A stretch of DNA of 64,000 nt. Origin: Paramecium pentaurelia (Eukaryota > Ciliophora > Oligohymenophorea > Peniculida > Parameciidae). Of the stretch, positions 1-12,137 are shown piece by piece. Positions within the stretch are counted from its first letter, which is position 1, and every line of letters begins with the position of its first letter. The notes under the pieces were generated by a model that worked only from the letters and a program-made list of their open reading frames with translations, searched no databases and was not told the DNA's origin. The translations under genes and the position numbers were made by a program. The stretch is taken from NCBI GenBank assembly GCA_905183005.1, contig CAJJDO010000091.1, forward strand, positions 363,597 through 427,596, read 5' to 3'.

Positions 1-741
1 AAAATATATAATAACAACTTCATAGAGATTAATACTTTAAACTATATTTATTATTAACCAATATATGTTATAATGAAATGAAGACTCTTATAGATAGTTG
101 ATTATATGCACTTGATAAGTTTTTTCTGAAAGAATATTACTTTTTATTTGTGATATTTCTTTATATCGATCCATTTCTCCTTCAGAATAGTAGTGATATG
201 TTTTTCATCTTTTGAAATAATTAATACGATTCATTGAATCTTCAAATTTTAATGATCAGATTAAAATGATGAATGTTAACCACTATATGGTAATTTTATT
301 TTGAAAATATTTTGTATAATTTGAGATTTCTATTGGAATTCATAAAGAGTTATTAAAGTAAGAATATTTGACTATGAATAGTTTCATTAGATTATGTTTA
401 TTATTTTTTTATTTATCAATTATGATTCTTATGAATAACAGTTTATATAATGATTATTAATTTAATTGTTTCAATCCATAATATAAAAATTATTTTTATT
501 TTCTTTAATTCTATTATAAAAATTTTTTCTTTAAGACTAAAAAACGTATATATCATCATATTTTCATAACATATAAAAAGGTCATTAGAATGAAAAAATG
601 ATGTATCTCATTTTTTGTAAAAAATAAAAAATCATTAATGTATTTTGCTAGGATTATAGATATCAGAATACTATTTAAGTTAGTTTAATATTGAAATTCT
701 ATTAAATTTTAAATTATCTTTTCATTAAATATCTTCATAAA
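1..741. other. AT-rich intergenic sequence
   Basis: No reading frame with coding texture is visible on either strand. The last 100 bases before 742 presumably hold the 5' flank of the B-box gene. No recognisable motif is seen. Confidence 0.5.
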
Positions 742-2535
742 ATGAGTAAGTGTGTTAATTGCTAATAAAGATCTGGTGAATATATTTGTATCCAGCCAGA
801 ATGTGTTAAAATTCAAGGTAATTAAATGCTTTGTTTCTAATGCTATTGTTAATCACATTCAAAACATACACCCAAAAATTTTTCAGAAGTTTACTCATTA
901 GCAACAGATAATTCTAAAAAGTAAATCCAATCCTTGGAATAAATGATAGAAAAAAATACTAAAGAATTAATCTAACTTGAATAGTTTCTAGATAATTAGA
1001 ATCAAACATACATAGCCTGGAATGATTAACAGAAAAAATCAATAAAAGAATGTATAGAATAACAAAATAATAAACTCTAATCAAAAATCAAAGAGGCAAA
1101 ATAGATATTATAATAATAAAATCTTGATTCAATTTTGAATTATTGCTTGATTAATGCGAATTAATAGGAAGTAGACTATTAAAAAGCACAAGAATAATCT
1201 AATATTGAAAGATAATTCCAAATTAATGAAATCACAGCAAGAATTAATTTTATAAAAGACTTAAAATTTTCCTTATCTGATTTATCAAATATATTTGTTA
1301 ATACGCCTTTACCAAGTATTCCTAAGGCTCAAGAAAAATCATTCGTGAAATATTAATAATGTAATATTCATCAAAAACCTTAAAAGTATCTTTGTATGCA
1401 TAATGATTGTATCTCATAGAAATCAACATTTCCTTTTTATTGCAAAAGCTGCTTTTTAATTTAACATAATTAACATAATTACAAGATATATGCTAAGAAA
1501 TATAAGTTTATCAAGTAAGAATAAGATGAAAAGACTTAATTAATAACTTAAGAATAAGAAAAAATCAAGTCATATATGTAATAAGAATTTAATAAAAACT
1601 GTGAGTTGATTTAGAAACAACTATCAGAAAAAATGAAGAAATATGATTAAATTAAAAGTAATATGTTAAAAATAAAGGAATAATCATTAGAAAATTTAAA
1701 TAAATTAATTAACTTTAAGTTCATTTAAAATAATATTAATGCAAGTTTACTTAGTAAAAACATCTAAGAAATTAAGTAAGGATATTCTATAGAATATAAA
1801 CGCTTTTGTTAAAAAATGTCTATTGACCTTTAAAGTGAATCAAGAGAAATATTTGCTTTCACTGCAAAATTAGATTAGAAATATGAAAAAGAATAAAATG
1901 AAATCAGTCTTTTTCATTAAGAACTCAAATCTAAAAAAGAAGAAATTGATTAATAGAAAAATGAACTTAAGTTAAAAAGTGAAGAAATTGTTAAATTGAA
2001 AAACTAACTTAAATCTAAAAATGAAGAGGTTTATAGATTGGAAAACTAACTTAGATCTAAAAATGAAGAAATTAATAAATTGGAAAATTAACTTAACTTA
2101 AATAAATAAATTAATTCCGATTACTATAATTGTTTTGAATAATTATAATACTTACCAAATTCCCAAATATATATTCAAAAATTGATTGATGAATTAGCCA
2201 AAAATATAAAAGAAAAGATAAATAGTTGGATTGTTATAAGTATGGTGGATAGATAGTTTTTAAGATAATTTGAGAATAATTTTAAAGATATCAAAACTTA
2301 AATTACTGCAGCTTAACGCAATATCGAAAATATAGTTAATAAATTTCAGTAAATTTCCAATAGCTAAGCAAAATACCTACCAAATAATTATGTAATTCAA
2401 TAATACAATTTATATAATAATACAGTTAATCCATATTAGGTATATGCAGTTGATTAAATGAAAAAAAATTAAATTTCATATAAATCACCGAGTTACTATC
2501 AAATTTCTTATTCAGGAAACCCAGATGGAAAATGA
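742..2535 (+). CDS. B-box zinc finger and coiled-coil protein
   Basis: A 597-residue intronless protein, read with TAA/TAG as Gln and stopping at TGA. The N-terminus begins MSKCVNCQQRSGEYIC and carries a C-x2-C...C...C-x2-C...H pattern of the B-box type. A second Cys/His cluster (CNIHQKPQKYLCMHND...CKSCF...HNQHNY) follows around residues 210-250. The middle is a long Lys/Glu/Gln coiled coil with a short tandem repeat (KSKNEE-type units, about residues 395-455). The C-terminal 90 residues are Tyr/Asn/Pro-rich. Tandem B-boxes followed by a coiled coil recall TRIM-like scaffolds, but no RING or SPRY domain is seen. Function is unknown; a structural or protein-binding role is inferred. It converges with the hydroxylase gene at 3388. 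Confidence 0.8.
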
Positions 2536-3387
2536 TAACATTCATTTATAAAGGATCCATAAATAAATTATAAATATTAAATTAATCTCTTCAATTCTAA
2601 TAAATGATAACAATCGTCAATGAGCACTTTTATCTGAGTTATCAATCTCTCTTAACATAGAGTTCCTAAAAGTTATTGATTTTATATGAGATATCATATA
2701 TTGTTAATATTCATTTGAGAATATAGTTAATTTAGATAAAACAAGAAATTATCTAGTAATAATTTCACCAATCAGAAGAATAAAATGCTTAGAATTTTCA
2801 TTTAATGTGTACTTTTACTTAATGACTTTTATAAAAAACTTAAATTATTTAAAATAAATAAATACTTATTAATAAATATAAATGAGTAATATAGTAGATT
2901 GAAAATTTCAGATGTAAATCAATTTTTGATCTTTTTAGGTTTCTAAAAGTTAATAAATTGTTATTAGAGAATTTTTAATATAATCAAGGAGAATTTAGAT
3001 TATTTATAAATTTGAATTCATATTAAAAGTTAAGATTTGATTGTTTATTATTAAAAGTAGTGTTATATAAAGAGTTGTTATAACATATATTAATATGTTA
3101 TTTATAATCATTAAGTGATTTTTCCATAATAAAAATATATTTATATCAATATATAATAAAGCTCTCTTTTTAATTTGTAAATTTATATTAATAAGAATTC
3201 TAAGAAATATTATAATTCATATAGTTATTTGAATTGATTTCATGTAAATCCATTGATATATTTTATTAATAAACATGATGTGAATATTTATTGAATTATC
3301 ATATATATATAAGATTAGAAATATAAGATAAGAACAACAGAATTAAAATATTAATGGAATTTTGATTTATTTGTGAATTATTTAAGA
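2536..3387. other. Intergenic region between convergent genes
   Basis: About 850 bp of AT-rich sequence between two convergent genes. I see no supported gene or RNA in it. Confidence 0.5.
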
Positions 3388-4331
3388 TCATTATTTCAAT
3401 TTCTTAGCATCTTTTTCCCAACTTGGAACATATCTAACAGGAAATCTTGATGAGGAATGATTGGTTTAAAATATTCTATCACATACACCCCATATTCCAT
3501 AATTACAAGTGACATAGAAATGATGATTGATATGTCCAAATGGATCCCATCTTCCATCATGAGCAGCTTAGGCATAGACGGCAGTCAAAAAACCAAAAAA
3601 GCTAATTGTTAAATAATAAAATATACTGATGCCAAACTGGAGGGATTGGGTAAAAAAGACAAGGGAAGAAATGTCCTAAAGGACCTTATACTATAGCTTC
3701 AATTGGATGGACAGCATCTTAAGCAAATGCAGTTGGTTCTATAAATTCATGATGTTGTTTGTGAATGTATTTCCAAAAGAATGGTTGATGAAGAATAATA
3801 TGAGTGACATAGAAATAGAAATCAAATCCAATGGAATATCTAATGATTAAATATAATAGAAATACACAAAAAGTCCAATTAGCCATTCTTTTAATCCAAA
3901 ATCATGTGTTTCATAATAACCATAATAAGGTGTTAAAGGTTCAATTTTCCACATGAATATAGTGGCAGAGAGTAGTACCCAGAATAAGGCTTAGACTCCT
4001 CTACTAATTTCAAGTTTCATGTTTTTCATTCTGAAAGGAGATTTTGGTATAGGATTAGTAAATTCTAGAGCAGCACCAGTTGCTAAGTATGAAAAGTAGT
4101 AGAAAAGTCTAAATAGAAATATTGTTGATTATACCCTACATACAGATTGGCCCATAAGAAGTCTTCAAAAGTATCAATAATTAATACTCTGGTTTTAGTG
4201 TTGGGAGGCAATTTGAGACCAGGTAACATATTAGCATATTAATGAATATTGAATGCATAGCATGTAGTCAATAATAAGGAAATGATGCAAATTTGAAATA
4301 CAACTTTCATTAAATAAAATATTGCACACAT
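3388..4331 (-). CDS. Sterol desaturase / fatty acid hydroxylase family membrane enzyme
   Basis: Minus-strand gene of 285 codons after removing introns of 35, 26 and 25 nt; the coding length is then divisible by three. The family uses a di-iron centre held by histidine boxes at the ER membrane to hydroxylate or desaturate sterols or fatty acids. Visible boxes are HQPFFWKYIHKQHHEF and HDGRWDPFGHINHHFY, with the family-typical EPTAFAQDAVHP between them. Several hydrophobic segments flank them. The start is uncertain: the first ATG lies only 4 nt after the BiP stop codon, and a second in-frame ATG 21 nt downstream (4310) begins MKVVFQICIISLLL, which looks like a signal or membrane segment. Substrate cannot be told. 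It ends in Lys-Leu-Lys-Gln before TGA. Confidence 0.87.
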
Positions 4332-4335
4332 TAAA

Positions 4336-6371
4336 TCATAAATCAGTTTTTGTATCATCAGCATCAGCATCATCTTCATTCTCTTTATTTTCATCTTTCT
4401 TCTTTTAAGCTTCTTGAATGATTGGATCACAAACTCTACATTGTTATAAATAATGAATTACTTTTATAAATCTTTTAATTCTCCTTCGAAATCTTCTTTA
4501 TCATAATTAGCTTCATCTTTCTTAATCCAGTCTTCACTCTTTTATACAGCATCTTTCAAAGTTTATTTCTATTCTTCAGTTAAATGTTTGGCTAATTTTT
4601 TCTAAAAATATTAATAAATAATAAAATACCTCATCTTCAATTTAGTTCTTGATAGAATAAATATAAGAATCTAAACTATTCTTAGCATCAATCTTTTCCT
4701 TAGCAATTTTATCTTCTTCAGCAAATTATTCAGCTTCCTTAATCATTCTATCTATTTCTTCTTTTGATAACTTGTTATCTCCAGTGATTTAGATTTGATT
4801 CTTTTTTCCTGTTGATTATTCAGAAGCAGATACAGATAAAATACCATCTTCATCAATTTCAAAAGTAACTTCAATTTAAGGTTATCCCTTAGGCATTTTT
4901 GGAATATCTGTTAAATCAAATTAACCCAATTTGTGATTATCTTTAACCAAAGGTCTTTCTCCTTCAAAAACAGTAATTGTTACTGTTGTTTGATTGTCAA
5001 CATAAGTTGTGAATACTTAAGATTTTTTAGTTGGAATGAAGGATCCCTTTGGAATGATCTTATTCATGACTCCTCCAACAGTTTCAATACCTAAACTCAA
5101 AGGTGTAGCATCAATAACAACTAAACCATCAGTTGCATCAGATTTCTCTCCACAGATTAAACCTCCTTGAATGGCTGCACCATAACAAATAGCTTCATCT
5201 GGATTGATACCTGTATTTGGATCTTTTCCTTCAAAGAATTCTTTTACAAGTTATCTCACCTTTGGAATACGAGATGAACCACCAACAAGAACAATTTCAT
5301 CAATTTAACTCTTCTTCAATCCTGAATCATTTAAAGCTGTCTACATTGGTTCAATAGTCTTTCTAAATAAATCACTATTCAATTCTTCAAATTTAGCTCT
5401 TGTCAAAACTTCACTGAAATCTAATCCTTCAACTAAATCTTCAATTTCTACTTTAGCTTCTTGAGCAGCAGAAAGTCTTCTCTTAGCTTTTTCACATTCT
5501 CTCTTTAATTTTTAGATTGCTCTCTTATCTCCTGAAACATCCTTTCCATACTTCTTTTACACTAACTTAATGAAGTGATCAATCAATCTTTAATCAAAAT
5601 CTTCACCTCCTAAATGTGTATCTCCTGATGTGGAAATTACTTCAAACACTTGATTATCAATTGTTAAAATTGACACATCAAAAGTACCACCTCCTAAATC
5701 GAAAACCAAAATGTTAGATTCAACTTATTTTGAATCCAAACCATAAGCAATAGCTGCAGCTGTTGGTTCATTCAAAATTCTAACTACATTCAAACCTGAA
5801 ATATTTCCTGCATCTTTTGTAGCTTATCTTTATGCATCATTAAAGTATGCTGGTACTGTAACAACTGCATTTTTAACATTTTAACCCAAATAACCCTCAG
5901 CAATTTCCTTCATCTTTGACAACACCATTGCACTCACTTCCTCAGGTGCAAATATTTTTGATTATGCACCCTTCTCCACTTAAATGTAAGGCTTTCCATC
6001 TCTATCAATAATTTCAAATGGTAAGAATTTCTTATCATATTAAATTGTAGAATCAGAGAATCTTGAAATATTCATATTGATATATACTTTCTTCCTATCA
6101 ATCTCTTTACATCATAAAGAGTTCTGCTAGGATTTGTAGCAGCCTAGTTTTTAGCAGCCTCACCAATTAATCTCTCTTGATCTGTAAATGAAACAACTGA
6201 AGGTGTGATTCTATTTCCTAATTCATTTGGAATGATCTCGACATGTCCTTATCTGAATACACCAACACATGAATAAGTTGTACCCAAGTCAATACCAATA
6301 ACTGGGCATTCAACTGTGCCTTCGCATAGAGATACAGAAATAAGGAGCAAAACAAGTAACAATTTTTTCAT
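4336..6371 (-). CDS. BiP: ER Hsp70 chaperone (BiP/GRP78)
   Basis: 651 residues after removal of three introns (6062-6087, 4602-4629, 4436-4461). ATP-dependent chaperone of the ER lumen. The N-terminus MKKLLLVLLLISVSLCEG is a signal peptide. The nucleotide-binding domain follows, with IGIDLGTTYSCVGV and LVFDLGGGTFDVSIL motifs, then the substrate-binding domain and an acidic Lys/Glu/Asp tail. The protein ends in KTDL, a KDEL-like retrieval signal, so ER residence is inferred. Length matches BiP (about 650). Full-length and apparently intact. The hydroxylase gene begins 4 nt beyond its stop on the same strand, so the 3' end of this transcript must overlap the start of the next gene. Confidence 0.97.
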
Positions 6372-6884
6372 AATATATTATTTCCAAATGATGTGTATAA
6401 TCAATTTATATACAAAGAGAATTCTTCTAGAAATTCTTTAACGTGTAATTAATTAATTTTATTTATTCTTCCATATTAATAATAATAATTCATTTCCTTT
6501 TTTCCTTACTTACACCTATCCTTATTATTAATAATTAAGAACTCTACATCTACACTTTTTATATCCAACAATATAAAATGATTATAATTATTCAATCTTC
6601 AGAAAGTATTCTACAATATTATATACATACAAGTTAATTTGAGAATAAGATTCAAATATGATATTTAATAATTATATCAAATCTTTATTCTCAATATACT
6701 TTATAATCAAAATACAATCCTTATTTATTGAACAATAATTGCATAAAATATTTCAATTTATTATATATAATGTTATGAAGATTTGAACATATCATTCAAG
6801 ATTTAAGAATTTTATAGTTTAATACTAATTTCCATATAATAAAGTCCCTCTATATAAGTTCAATATTATTAATATAATTTATAA
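6372..6884. other. Intergenic region 5' of BiP
   Basis: About 510 bp of AT-rich sequence upstream of BiP and downstream of the polytopic membrane gene. No gene seen. It probably contains the BiP promoter, but I could not point to a heat-shock or unfolded-protein element. Confidence 0.45.
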
Positions 6885-8690
6885 TCATTAAGTAAACTAT
6901 AGAATGAAATTCAATCCTGTAGTTCCTATCAATCCCATCGCACTCAAACAAACTTATAATAGTAATTGATATGTCATGGCTATACCCATTACAGTATATG
7001 GCTAAGACTTTTCTTAATGTCCTAAATCATCAAACTGAATTCAATAAATGATTTACCACATATTATATTGAATTGATGCAAAAAATTGAGTAATTTAATA
7101 GTGAATCTTCTCTTATCACAAGATCAGCATAAGTAGTATCAAGTAATCTCATTAGAGCCTAGACTTGATTGAAATAAATAAATACATTAAATACAGGATC
7201 TTCTGCTTTAAAAGTGTAATCTAAAGGCTTAAAGACTTAATAAGCCAATTATTAAATAATAAAGAGATTCTTTCTCAGTAATCCTCTATGAATAGACCAA
7301 TGTGCATTAATCCTTGCTCCTTATAAGACTAAACTAATAGAGAAAATAGCTATAATAGAGAAATCAATAGTCTATTGAAGTATAGTATTAATAGTAATGA
7401 GTTGAATACAAAAGAGAAGTGTCATTACACCCATTAATATGGTATTGATTATCATTATAAATGATAAAATAAATGTTTATCTTCTAGTGTATTGCAATCC
7501 ATAATCAAGTAGAATCTTCCTTAAATTAACCCAAGAATATATAGAAACAGTGCATAATAAATTAATGGTTGGAAAGATCTTGGATTCCTGATAGACTTCA
7601 ACTTTCTCAGCTGATATTAAATGTGATAATTGTGTCATTGAATAAACCTTTCTTCTTAAATCTCTATAAGTTAGCATCATCAATGAGATTATTGTACTAA
7701 AGTATAGAAATTAAAAGATAGACATTTAAACAACTATTGCAATACTCTTAACAGATTCTTCACATAATTTCATAATCATAATATACAATCCAACACGTAT
7801 GATTGCCAATATGATAGCAAGGTTAATAGCAAAATTAAAACTATTTTTCTTATTGAATTCATTAATTATCTCTTTAGCCATCAAAAATCCATCAGCTGCT
7901 ACTTCTTCAATTTATATCTTATTTCTTATATCTTATTATTCTTCAATTTAGATTCTTTTTAATCTCTCTGCATTTGGTGAAATCATAAAGTACAATTAAA
8001 ACATTGTACTTTCCACTTATGATCTCTTTAAAGATTATTCTAATTCTTTTGCTATTGTTGATTAATTTTACTATGCCCAATGATAAGGATTGATACTCTA
8101 TTCACAAGAGTCACCAACAACACAAATTTCAAAATTTTCTATTAATGCTAATTTTGAAGGATGAAAAAATGCAAATTTAATAGCATATGTTACATTCTCA
8201 GTGATGTACAAAACAGCAAAGAATCCAATTTCATAATGTATTATACTTTTTTCCTCATTATTAGTATAATAAATGATTGTAGCAATTAAGATGTAGTTTG
8301 ATATCCATCTAAAATAATTATACCAAACTCCACTATAATTACCATACATTCTAAAATTACTCATAAAACTCAACCAATCTCTATAGATAATTCCATAACC
8401 CAATATTAATGGACCTATTATAGTAAATAGAATCCTCAAAAATAAATATTTCATAAAGACTTTTATCCTAAAATTAACCTCATGTGGTTAAGTCTATTAA
8501 TGTATTTATACATAGATACCCTATATCGAATAGAGGATGTGTCTAAATCACTCATTCTGGATTTTCCTAAATCCTCTCTAAAACATGCAGATTATCCAAT
8601 TTATTTTTTGCATAAAGTTTCTCTATCAGATAAACTTGGAGTCACACCTAATCGTGTTTCATGTTTTTCATTCATTTCAGATTGACTCAT
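6885..8690 (-). CDS. Polytopic membrane protein of unknown function
   Basis: About 585 residues after splicing a 26-nt intron near the N-terminus, which joins a Ser/Arg-rich cytosolic leader (MSQSEMNEKHETRLGV...) to the first membrane segment, and a 22-nt intron near the C-terminus. Both splices preserve frame; without the second, the gene would stop at 7030. About nine hydrophobic segments are visible, e.g. YLFLRILFTIIGPLILGYG, INLAIILAIIRVGLYIMI and FILSFIMIINTILMGVM. No catalytic motif is recognised. An upstream in-frame exon starting at 8838 (MFEEQVANEIEEN...) could be added through a 28-nt intron with an unusual GTT donor, giving about 625 residues. Possible channel or transporter, but nothing in the sequence decides that. 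Confidence 0.75.
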
Positions 8691-9056
8691 CTAAAAAATT
8701 AGTAATAAATTTTAAAACTTGATTTTACTAAATAATTTTATCTTAAATAATGGAAATCCATGATCTTTAAGGGAACTTAACTCTGACTTGCTATTTGTCA
8801 TTTTCTTCGATTTCATTAGCAACTTGTTCTTCAAACATTTTTATTTAATATTTTAATTAAAAAAATCATATATACCAAGAATAATTATATATATAATTAC
8901 GAATAATTAATCTATTGTTTTAAACAATTTCAAATATAAATATTTATAAATTCTGTTCTATATATAGGGATTAGTGATATTTTCTGACAAGGAAAAAATA
9001 CTTATTTAAATTTCAATTTCATCACTCATTATTTTATTATTTTATTAACTAAATAA

Positions 9057-9596
9057 ATGGGTCTTTCATTCTCTAAATTATTCGAACAATGGTTTGGAAA
9101 GAAGGAAATGAGAGTTTTAATGTTAGGTTTAGATGCAGCAGGTAAAACAACTATTTTGTACAAATTAAAATTGGGAGAGGTTGTGAGTTCTGTACCAACA
9201 ATAGGATTCAATGTAGAAACTGTTGAATACAAAAACATCAAATTTACAGTATGGGATGTTGGAGGTTAAGATAAAATCAGACTCTTATGGAGACATTATT
9301 ATTAAAACACACAAGGTCTGATTTTTGTTGTTGATTCATCTGATAAAGAGAGAGTAGATGTTGCTAGAGAAGAATTGATGAGAATGTTGGGTGAAGATGA
9401 ACTAAGAGATGCTGTCTTGTTAGTCTTTGCCAATAAATAAGATATGGGTGTAATGACAGTCCCAGAAATTACTGAGAAATTGGGTTTACATACTCTTAGA
9501 AGAGAGTGGTATATTCAAGGTACTTGTGCACTTACTGGAGATGGATTATATGATGGTTTAGATTGGTTAGCTAAGACAGTTGGAAAGAAGAAGTGA
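9057..9596 (+). CDS. ARF1: ADP-ribosylation factor (Arf1-type small GTPase)
   Basis: 179 residues, intronless, with in-frame TAA codons read as Gln (including the switch-II Gln of WDVGGQDK). Arf1 GTPases recruit coat proteins to Golgi membranes. Gly2 is the N-myristoylation site (MGLSFSKLF). The P-loop is GLDAAGKT (residues 24-31), followed by switch I around PTIGFNVETV, switch II WDVGGQ, the guanine motif NKQD near residue 126 and the TCA base motif (GTCALTGDG). Length and all motifs fit Arf1-class proteins and distinguish it from Sar1 and most Arl proteins. Intact and close to the family consensus. Confidence 0.97.
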
Positions 9597-9854
9597 TTTT
9601 AGAACTTTTATATATTTACATATATATATAGAATAATTGTTAATTAAATTTATCATTCTAATTAAAAACACTATTATTAATAAATATATTATATTATCAT
9701 ATAATGAGATATAGGAATCTCATTTAATTAATATTTATTTCTAATACATTATTACCCTTTCTATAAAAAAATTAAAAATTCTATGTTCATCAAAATTAAT
9801 ATTACTTAATTATTTTAATAAGTTCAGCAAAAAAAAAATTATATAAAAATCAAA

Positions 9855-10680
9855 TCATTTTGTTTTCTTATTCTGTCTTTGTAATATTGACTTAAATTCT
9901 TCATTTGTCAAATTAGATTTGGATTTATGACTAGAAGTGCAACTTCCATTACTTGTCATTACTTCAGAAGATAATACACTGACATTTTAAATGATATGTC
10001 TCTACTTTAATGGAGTCTTAGAACTTATCTAAGTTGGCATAGTTTTTCTTGGGGGATTTGATTAAACAACTCCTAAGATTTAATCTACATAATGAGATTT
10101 TTATTCAGAATTCAGTTTTTCAAAATTTGGTATCATTAGATGCAAGAAAGATGTAAATATTATACCATTAATTTCATCAAATTATTTCTAATTCATATAT
10201 TTACTGTAATTATATCTCCCTTTTGCAATTGATTTACATTGAGTTTGAAAATTGTAACATTATGCCATCAATTACTTTATATTGATTTTCCTTTATTAAA
10301 TTCTCTAATATCAGAATCATTTTACTTTTCTCAAGAAATTATGAATATGTCCTTCTAAAAATAACACAATCTATTTCAATCTGTAAAAATTGCAAACGTA
10401 TTTTCTACTTAAATACCCTCGATAACATTTCTAAATGTAGACAGTACTTCTAATCATTCGTTTAGTAGGTTATATTAATGATTGAGCATTACGAGTAGAT
10501 TTCTTTGATTTTTAAGGTTAAATACAAAAACCATATTCATTATGATGGTCTAATTATGATAATTATTATACCAAAAGATGAGAAATAATTTATTCTTCTT
10601 ATTTATTTAACAGCTTATCTAGCAAGGAAACCTCTGAATGTTTTTTAGATTATTGTGGCAGCATAATTTAACAATTCCAT
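9855..10680 (-). CDS. IQ-motif (calmodulin-binding) protein
   Basis: 260 residues after removal of a 22-nt and a 21-nt intron; the coding length is then exact. Two IQ-like motifs are visible: IIQKTFRGFLARQAVKQIR at about residues 10-28 and IQKCYRGYLSRKY at about 85-97. IQ motifs bind calmodulin or related EF-hand proteins. The C-terminal half is Ser/Thr/Lys-rich and probably disordered (SSKTPLKQRHIIQ...). A role in calcium-dependent cytoskeletal or ciliary scaffolding is a guess from the motif alone. Its start codon lies about 40 bp downstream of the FAIM-like gene's stop on the same strand. Confidence 0.72.
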
Positions 10681-10723
10681 TTTTAAATTTGAATATTTAT
10701 ATTTATTATGAATAATATTTATC

Positions 10724-11167
10724 TCATTTGAACAGATCAAATGGAGTAGGCTATGATTAAGGGACTGGCTAATTATATTATTAAACTTAAGGAAATGCTG
10801 AATAAGCTAAATTTCCAACAACTGGTTATTGATTCCCATATAAATTTAAGATATTTAAATTTTATTATTATTGGGGAACTTAGGGAAATTCTTATCCAAA
10901 GGCTTGAGAATTTTGGAATCCACCTTATAGTTATTGATTTTAAAATCCTTATGTATTTTATGGAATTGAATTAAAAGCACTAAAAATAGAATAAAATAAA
11001 ATACTCAAATGGTTATGAAATCTAATTTGTTTATTAAAATAAGTTTTATTATTATTATTAAGGTTATTATTATAATTATTAAGGTTATTATTATTATTAC
11101 TATTACTATTATTGATTCCAACCATTACCAAAAGCATCAAATAAATTAGTTTATTAAGGATTTATCG

Positions 11168-11208
<41 letters not shown>

Positions 11209-12110
11209 AATAAAGGCTCTTAATCTTATGTAATTATTGGCTTTTATTATGGTATATCATCATCTAAATTTAATAAATCCACCTCTTTTTTAATATTATA
11301 CATATATATTACTTTTTTATTGTTACTAAGTTGTTTAACCTTATGAAAATCCTTAAACCTAGAAAGAATCTCCAAATGGATTATTGCTTGTTTTTGATAC
11401 TTAACCAAACTATTCAAATTCTTCAAATGCTCCAGGTTACCCAAATGTAGTTGATGTTCTAGAATAAAAATTGGATTCTTACTTAGTCTATTATGTTATA
11501 CTTGGCTTTTATTAGATAGGATTAAGATCCTTGTGATTCTCAAATTTAATATTTAAATTAATTTTTCTAATGAAATATGATGATTTATAATATACTATGA
11601 ATTGTTTTGAAAGTTATTATTGTTGGAAAATTGAGTATTAAAATTCGGAGGCTCAGAATAAAAGTTGTTATCTGTTTTATTGTTGGTATTGAGTTTCTCA
11701 TCGTATACAAACTCGTTCTGTGTTTTTTCTAAGGGATGATTAATATATTCTTACATTAGGTGTATAGATGAGAGAAGACCTTATTATTAATTCTCAATTC
11801 AAATGCATCCCCTTGTTAAATTACATTTAAAGCAAATCCTTCAAGAGTAAAGGGATACTGAAATGAGGAAGTAAGCATCCTTAAAATAGATTCATATTTT
11901 ACATGCTTTCGTGTAGTACTCTGCCATCCAATACCAATCTTCTCTTCCCACTTAGATATGAGAATTCTAATTCCAACATATGTTGCTTATCCTCCAACAT
12001 GAATGTCCATTTATACTTCTTCTTTGATCTAAGAATGAATTCATATTTTTTTACGATTTGAAATACCGACCCATATCTTCAACCTCGTAATTCACAGCTT
12101 AAATACTCAT
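10724..12110 (-). CDS. FAIM-like domain fused to NPF/clathrin-box Gln-rich tail
   Basis: 409 residues after splicing six introns of 26, 23, 26, 29, 28 and 25 nt, which leave an exact reading frame. Residues about 20-110 resemble the beta-sandwich of FAIM (Fas apoptotic inhibitory molecule): KWTFMLEDKQHMLELEF, LSGKRRLVLDGRVL, then FQYPFTLEGFALNVIQQGD and FELRINNKVF. The rest is Asn/Gln-rich and looks like an endocytic adaptor tail: NNPFGDSF contains an NPF motif (binds EH domains), VDLLNLDDD fits the clathrin box, and DAFGNGW, DAFNSIP and PTPFDLF recur. A TAA trinucleotide run near 11173-11208 encodes poly-Gln. The FAIM assignment is by pattern only. The combination suggests membrane-traffic cargo or adaptor work, which is inference. 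Confidence 0.72.
11170..11208. repeat. (TTA)n trinucleotide run encoding poly-Gln
   Basis: About a dozen TTA/ATT units on the + strand, read as TAA TAA... on the minus strand within the FAIM-like gene. In this genetic code it is a poly-Gln tract; in the other minus-strand frame it would read as poly-Asn. Confidence 0.85.
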
Positions 12111-12137
12111 TTGATTTATTTATATATATTAATGATA

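Noticed and set aside
7030..7032. TGA at 7030-7032 as the end of the polytopic membrane gene
   Set aside because: A 22-nt intron just upstream leads into another clear membrane segment (MGIAMTYQLLLQVCLSAMG) and a later TGA at 6885 with exact frame.
8482..8685. Plus-strand 67-codon ORF near 8.5 kb
   Set aside because: It overlaps the first exon and intron of the minus-strand polytopic membrane gene, whose splice restores a long frame.
9029..9241. Minus-strand 70-codon ORF opposite the Arf gene
   Set aside because: It is the antisense shadow of a highly conserved Arf coding region.
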